NCBI GenBank assembly: GCA_963777625.1
Contig: CAVZRO010000017.1
Coordinates: 124,001-188,000 of the forward strand
Direction: 5' to 3'
Source of the DNA: DATDIC01 sp963777625
Lineage (GTDB): Bacteria; Pseudomonadota; Alphaproteobacteria; Acetobacterales; Acetobacteraceae
Length of the DNA: 64,000 nt
The notes beneath the pieces were generated by a model that had not been told where the DNA came from, did no database searches, and saw only the letters and a program-made list of their open reading frames with translations. The translations under genes and the position numbers were made by a program. This document shows positions 61,303 through 64,000 of this stretch, piece after piece; position 1 is the first letter of the stretch; each line of letters begins with the position of its first letter.

Positions 61303-61599
61303 GGGTGCCGGACTCTCTGTGGTCGCTCCAGCGGGCTGCTTACCCACAACGCCTACACCACGCCCCCCGGGGCACGACCTGGGGCACGACCTCGGCCGCT
61401 GGCATGGGTTGCTGGCGCCGCCGGAGGGCTCCGTTCAGTCGGGCGTGCGATGGTGTTCGGCAAGAGGCGTGACGGGGAGCGTGCATCTCGTGCGGTGAAG
61501 TTATTTCTGCTGCATGAGCTGCATGAATGCCGTTGGTGTTTTGTTAACGCATGTGACGCAAAATAAGCCTGCCCTGAAACGAAAATTGGAGCGGGTGCA
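61303..61599. other. Gene-free stretch
   Basis: Short GGGGCACGACCTGGGGCACG-type duplication near 61370-61395; otherwise no gene, RNA or repeat that I can support. Confidence 0.4.
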
Positions 61600-61887
61600 A
61601 TGCATCTGTCATACTATCCGGCTGTGCTACATGTAGCGACGCATGGCTATGTCGCGGAATTTTCGGATGTTCCCCTCCGCAGTTCGGGCGAGACCCCCTG
61701 CGACGCCTCGGAGAACGCTCAATCCGCCTTGCGAGCCTATGCGGAACGACTGCGGCGGTCCGGCTTGCAGCTTCCGGCGCCCTCGACGTCAGCACTGAAG
61801 CTGGAAGGTCAGTCCTCTCCGGCGAAGGCTTACATCCTGGTTCCGCTGGAAATTCCTTTCCCGGCGCAGGAGACCGTGCGGGCGTGA
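61600..61887 (+). CDS. HicB-like small protein
   Basis: 95 residues. YYPAVLHVATHGYVAEFSDV PLRSSGETPCDASENAQSAL RAYAERLRRSGLQLPAPS has the partial RNase-H fold pattern of HicB antitoxins ('YPA…..GY…FPD.PG….G.T..EA..NA..AL…..L…G…P.PS'). The Asp/Pro/Gly core is partly changed. A C-terminal tail (AKAYILVPLEIPFPAQETVR) replaces the usual DNA-binding domain. No HicA toxin is found next to it. GGAGCGGG precedes the ATG. A short gene follows after 82 bases. Confidence 0.65.
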   Translation: MHLSYYPAVLHVATHGYVAEFSDVPLRSSGETPCDASENAQSALRAYAERLRRSGLQLPAPSTSALKLEGQSSPAKAYILVPLEIPFPAQETVRA

Positions 61888-61969
61888 ACGATGGCGCCGC
61901 ATCGTCGGCGCTTTGTATCGGCCATGACCGGATGCAATCCGCAGCAGAACTCGCCAAGGAGCTGGGATC

Positions 61970-62182
61970 ATGAGTGCGTCCTTGCAGCCGACTGACCAGT
62001 ATTACTCAGCGGTTGCCGTGGAAACTGGATTCTACGAACAGGTGGATCGGTCCGGTGCGTGGACCGGCCTGCAGCACCGCTGCTCGGCCGGCGAATCACT
62101 GCCCGCAACCAGCCCCGGCCACCGGTGGGTTTGCATCGACCCATTGCTGAACAGGATTTGGTCGCCGGGTCTCACCGGATAA
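61970..62182 (+). CDS. Small hypothetical protein
   Basis: 70 residues (YYSAVAVETGFYEQVDRSGA WTGLQHRCSAGESLPATSPG HRWVCIDPLL…). AAGGAGCTGGG lies just before the ATG, a strong ribosome-binding site supporting translation. No family is recognised. It follows the HicB-like gene on the same strand and may share its transcript. Confidence 0.5.
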   Translation: MSASLQPTDQYYSAVAVETGFYEQVDRSGAWTGLQHRCSAGESLPATSPGHRWVCIDPLLNRIWSPGLTG

Positions 62183-62284
62183 GCTCTCTGCACGTAAGCG
62201 ATATCGTCCGCCTGGATGCGGCCGGCCAACGCCGCTGTCCGGTCAAAACGGCGAGCAGTTCAGAGTCCCAACAACAGCCGCTTA

Positions 62285-63112
62285 TCAGCTTTCACTAACA
62301 ACCATTGTGACGCCGCGGACGTTGGCATCCGCATGCCGCCAGAACGCGTCATCGAGGAATCGTGCGAACAGTTCGGGCGGAAGTACAGTATTCCGCTCGA
62401 TCCATTCCACCTTGCGGCGCACGGTGTGCAATCGTGGCGTGCCGAGCGCGATGTCGAATGCATCCGCGTGGTATTCGACATTATCGAAATCGTGTTCGAA
62501 CCACGGTTCGTCCAGGAACTGGTAAAGGCGCCGTAATGTAACTTCCGGTTGCCGTGTCAGCGCCTGATACTCGATCAGGATCAGCTTGTCGGCCTGCTCG
62601 CCAAAAAAGCCCTCCTTCAGTGCATCGAGCGCGAAGCCGACCATGCCGTCGCTGGTGGCCAGTCGGTTGACGCGGGAAAACACGGTTCCACCCGGCTCGA
62701 AGCCGAACATGCCGGACAGCTCGAACGCGTTTTCGCGCACCAGGCGTTCGATCGAATCCATGATCCAGGAAATCGCGCGCACACAGCAGATGATGCGCGC
62801 CTGGGGAAACAGGCGGGTGATCGCCGGAAGCTTCGCGCACCACATGCGGTTGGTGTCGAACACCAGTCTCTCGTTCTGGATCTCGTTGTAATAGTTGGCA
62901 AAAAGCCCTCTCAATACGTCCCGACGCTGCGCCTCTTCAATGAACACCGCAGCTTCGTTTCGGCGACTGAGGGCAGTTTCCAGGGCCATGTAAATTGCCC
63001 CGACCGGACTTGTCATTCCGGCATGAAAGTGCGGGTTCTGACGCAGGATCGCGGCGAGCAGGGTGGAACCCGAGCGGGGCAGGCCGGAGATGAAATGGAT
63101 GCCGTGTTGCAT
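62285..63112 (-). CDS. Sulfotransferase family protein
   Basis: 275 residues. The PAPS 5'-phosphosulfate loop is FISGLPRSGSTLLAAILRQN and the 3'-phosphate region is ARIICCVRAISWIMDSIERL. LILIEYQALTRQPEVTLRRL YQFLDEPWFEHDFDNVEYHA is the family's C-terminal signature. It transfers sulfate from PAPS to a hydroxyl or amino group of a carbohydrate, protein tyrosine or small molecule. No signal peptide or anchor. It is divergent from the large Gly-rich protein, whose surface or glycans could be a target by context only. Confidence 0.88.
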   Translation of the reverse strand: MQHGIHFISGLPRSGSTLLAAILRQNPHFHAGMTSPVGAIYMALETALSRRNEAAVFIEEAQRRDVLRGLFANYYNEIQNERLVFDTNRMWCAKLPAITRLFPQARIICCVRAISWIMDSIERLVRENAFELSGMFGFEPGGTVFSRVNRLATSDGMVGFALDALKEGFFGEQADKLILIEYQALTRQPEVTLRRLYQFLDEPWFEHDFDNVEYHADAFDIALGTPRLHTVRRKVEWIERNTVLPPELFARFLDDAFWRHADANVRGVTMVVSES

Positions 63113-63413
63113 CGGATTGCTCGCTTACAAAGACACAGATCGCGTTATCGCGTTAACCGGCTCACGGTGGCAAGCGTAATAAAAAAGCCCACACACCGGC
63201 AATATGCCAGGTGAGTGCGAAGGCGGAATGGCAGCGCGAGTCCCAAACTATGGGATCGTATCTCATTATTGATATATCATTGCTCGCGTTTTCGCGAGAA
63301 ACTTCTTGCCAAACCGGTTGGAAATCATATAGCTGGGTTAACAAATGCCTAACGCCAGTTAAGGAAGCCGCGCGAAACGAGCCGCGGCAAGCCGGCCCAC
63401 ACGGGAGGAAGTG

Positions 63414-64000
63414 ATGACAGATGTCAACAATACCGGCACGCTGGGCGTGGCCGGCATCAACGGCGCCTCTCCCGGTCAGTCCGGCACTGCCGGCGGCCCA
63501 GGCGGCAGCGCCACCTCCCCCAATACTGGGAACGGCACCGACACGACGAACAGCGCCGAAGCCACTGGCGGCAATGGCGGCCAGGGCGGCAGCGGCGCTG
63601 CCGGCGGCGCCAGTCCCGGCGGCAACGCCGGCGCGGGAGGTGTCGGGGGCGCGGCGAACGCCAGCACCAGCACCACGCTCAGTTCCTCGTCCAGCCTCAG
63701 CAATACGGCCAATGCGAGCGGCGGGCGGGGCGGCAACGCCGGCACGCCTGGCACCGGCACCCCGGCGGGCCTGGGGGCCAACGGCGGCGCCGGCGGCGCG
63801 GCAACAGCCGCCACCAGCGCCAGCAACACGGGCGGTCCCGCACATGCGACCACCACCGCGACAGGCGGCGGCGGCGGCGCCGGACGGGGGGTCGGATATT
63901 CGGGCGGCGCCGGCGGCGTTGCCAGCGGATCGACCGCCACCGCCAGCGGCACGTCGGCCTATGCGTACGTGACGCAGACGGGTGGTTCTGGCGGGCGTGG
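63414..64000 (+). CDS. Large Gly/Ala/Ser/Thr-rich PGRS-like protein (5' part only)
   Basis: From ATG 63414 (GGGAGGAAGTG upstream) the frame is open to the window edge, at least 195 residues. Gly-rich blocks such as GGNGGQGGSGAAGGASPGGN AGAGGVGGAA alternate with Ala/Ser/Thr/Asn blocks such as NASTSTTLSSSSSLSNTANA S and TAATSASNTGGPAHATTTAT, roughly every 45-60 residues. The style recalls PE_PGRS or other secreted low-complexity surface proteins. No signal peptide at the N-terminus (MTDVNNTGTLGVAGING). A type I or similar C-terminal signal may lie beyond the window. Confidence 0.75.
   Translation, partial: MTDVNNTGTLGVAGINGASPGQSGTAGGPGGSATSPNTGNGTDTTNSAEATGGNGGQGGSGAAGGASPGGNAGAGGVGGAANASTSTTLSSSSSLSNTANASGGRGGNAGTPGTGTPAGLGANGGAGGAATAATSASNTGGPAHATTTATGGGGGAGRGVGYSGGAGGVASGSTATASGTSAYAYVTQTGGSGGR

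Noticed and set aside
63421..63972. 183-residue Ala/Pro/Arg-rich frame
   Set aside because: Alternate frame of the Gly-rich gene starting at 63414, which has a proper ribosome-binding site and regular repeats.

Overview
The window is high-GC DNA with the gene content of an alphaproteobacterium. The mix of glycogen synthesis, sugar ABC transporters, Mla-type lipid transport, type VI secretion (T6SS) accessory genes and dispersed 'CATTCCCGCnnAAGCGGGAATCC' palindromes suggests Rhodospirillales/Acetobacteraceae. That placement is inference, because no rRNA or marker gene settles it.

Layout. 1-4.7 kb is a decayed accessory island beside tRNA-Ser(CGA): an orphan WapI-type immunity pseudogene, a MazEF pair with a frameshifted antitoxin, a truncated serine recombinase, a broken secreted protein and an IS481-family element in a CTAG site. 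4.8-8.8 kb holds gloB and a methyltransferase gene, each carrying several indels, then AT-richer debris including adhesin-like fragments on both strands, ending at tRNA-Val(CAC). 9-20.3 kb holds two incomplete sugar ABC systems (ATPase plus binding protein; two permeases plus binding protein), an IS630-type element, phage-like remnants, an aldo/keto reductase, an epimerase with an internal amber codon and a divergent GntR regulator.

20-40.7 kb is mostly ordinary chromosome: a hydrolase, penicillin acylase, a gluconate kinase/SDR/MFS cluster, glgC-glgA, a molybdate locus (modE divergent from modABC with a ModE-like box), TrmO, a periplasmic MsrA, a molybdopterin oxidoreductase that would use the molybdate, and an L-fucose-type mini-operon (fucU, lactonase, arfB). 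40.8-44.3 kb is an Mla/MCE lipid-transport operon. 45-54.2 kb carries a cis-prenyltransferase, VOC and cyclase-family proteins, an ATP-grasp ligase and a T6SS satellite cluster (PAAR, TagF, PP2C) with an unusual Ala/Leu-rich amphipathic protein and a methyltransferase that has absorbed a palindromic repeat.

54-57 kb has a TauD-type dioxygenase followed by a transposase graveyard (IS701-like and IS110-like fragments). 57-64 kb has a HerA-like ATPase, citrate synthase, a tiny hydrophobic protein, an AT-rich island gene, a HicB-like orphan, a sulfotransferase and the start of a large Gly/Ala/Ser/Thr-rich PGRS-like protein that runs off the end.

At least ten otherwise well-conserved genes carry one-base indels or single stop codons, concentrated in 0.2-19 kb. 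Either the region is decaying or the assembly has residual indel errors; reads would decide. The most interesting unexplained gene is the Ala/Leu-rich protein divergent from PAAR (49084-50163).
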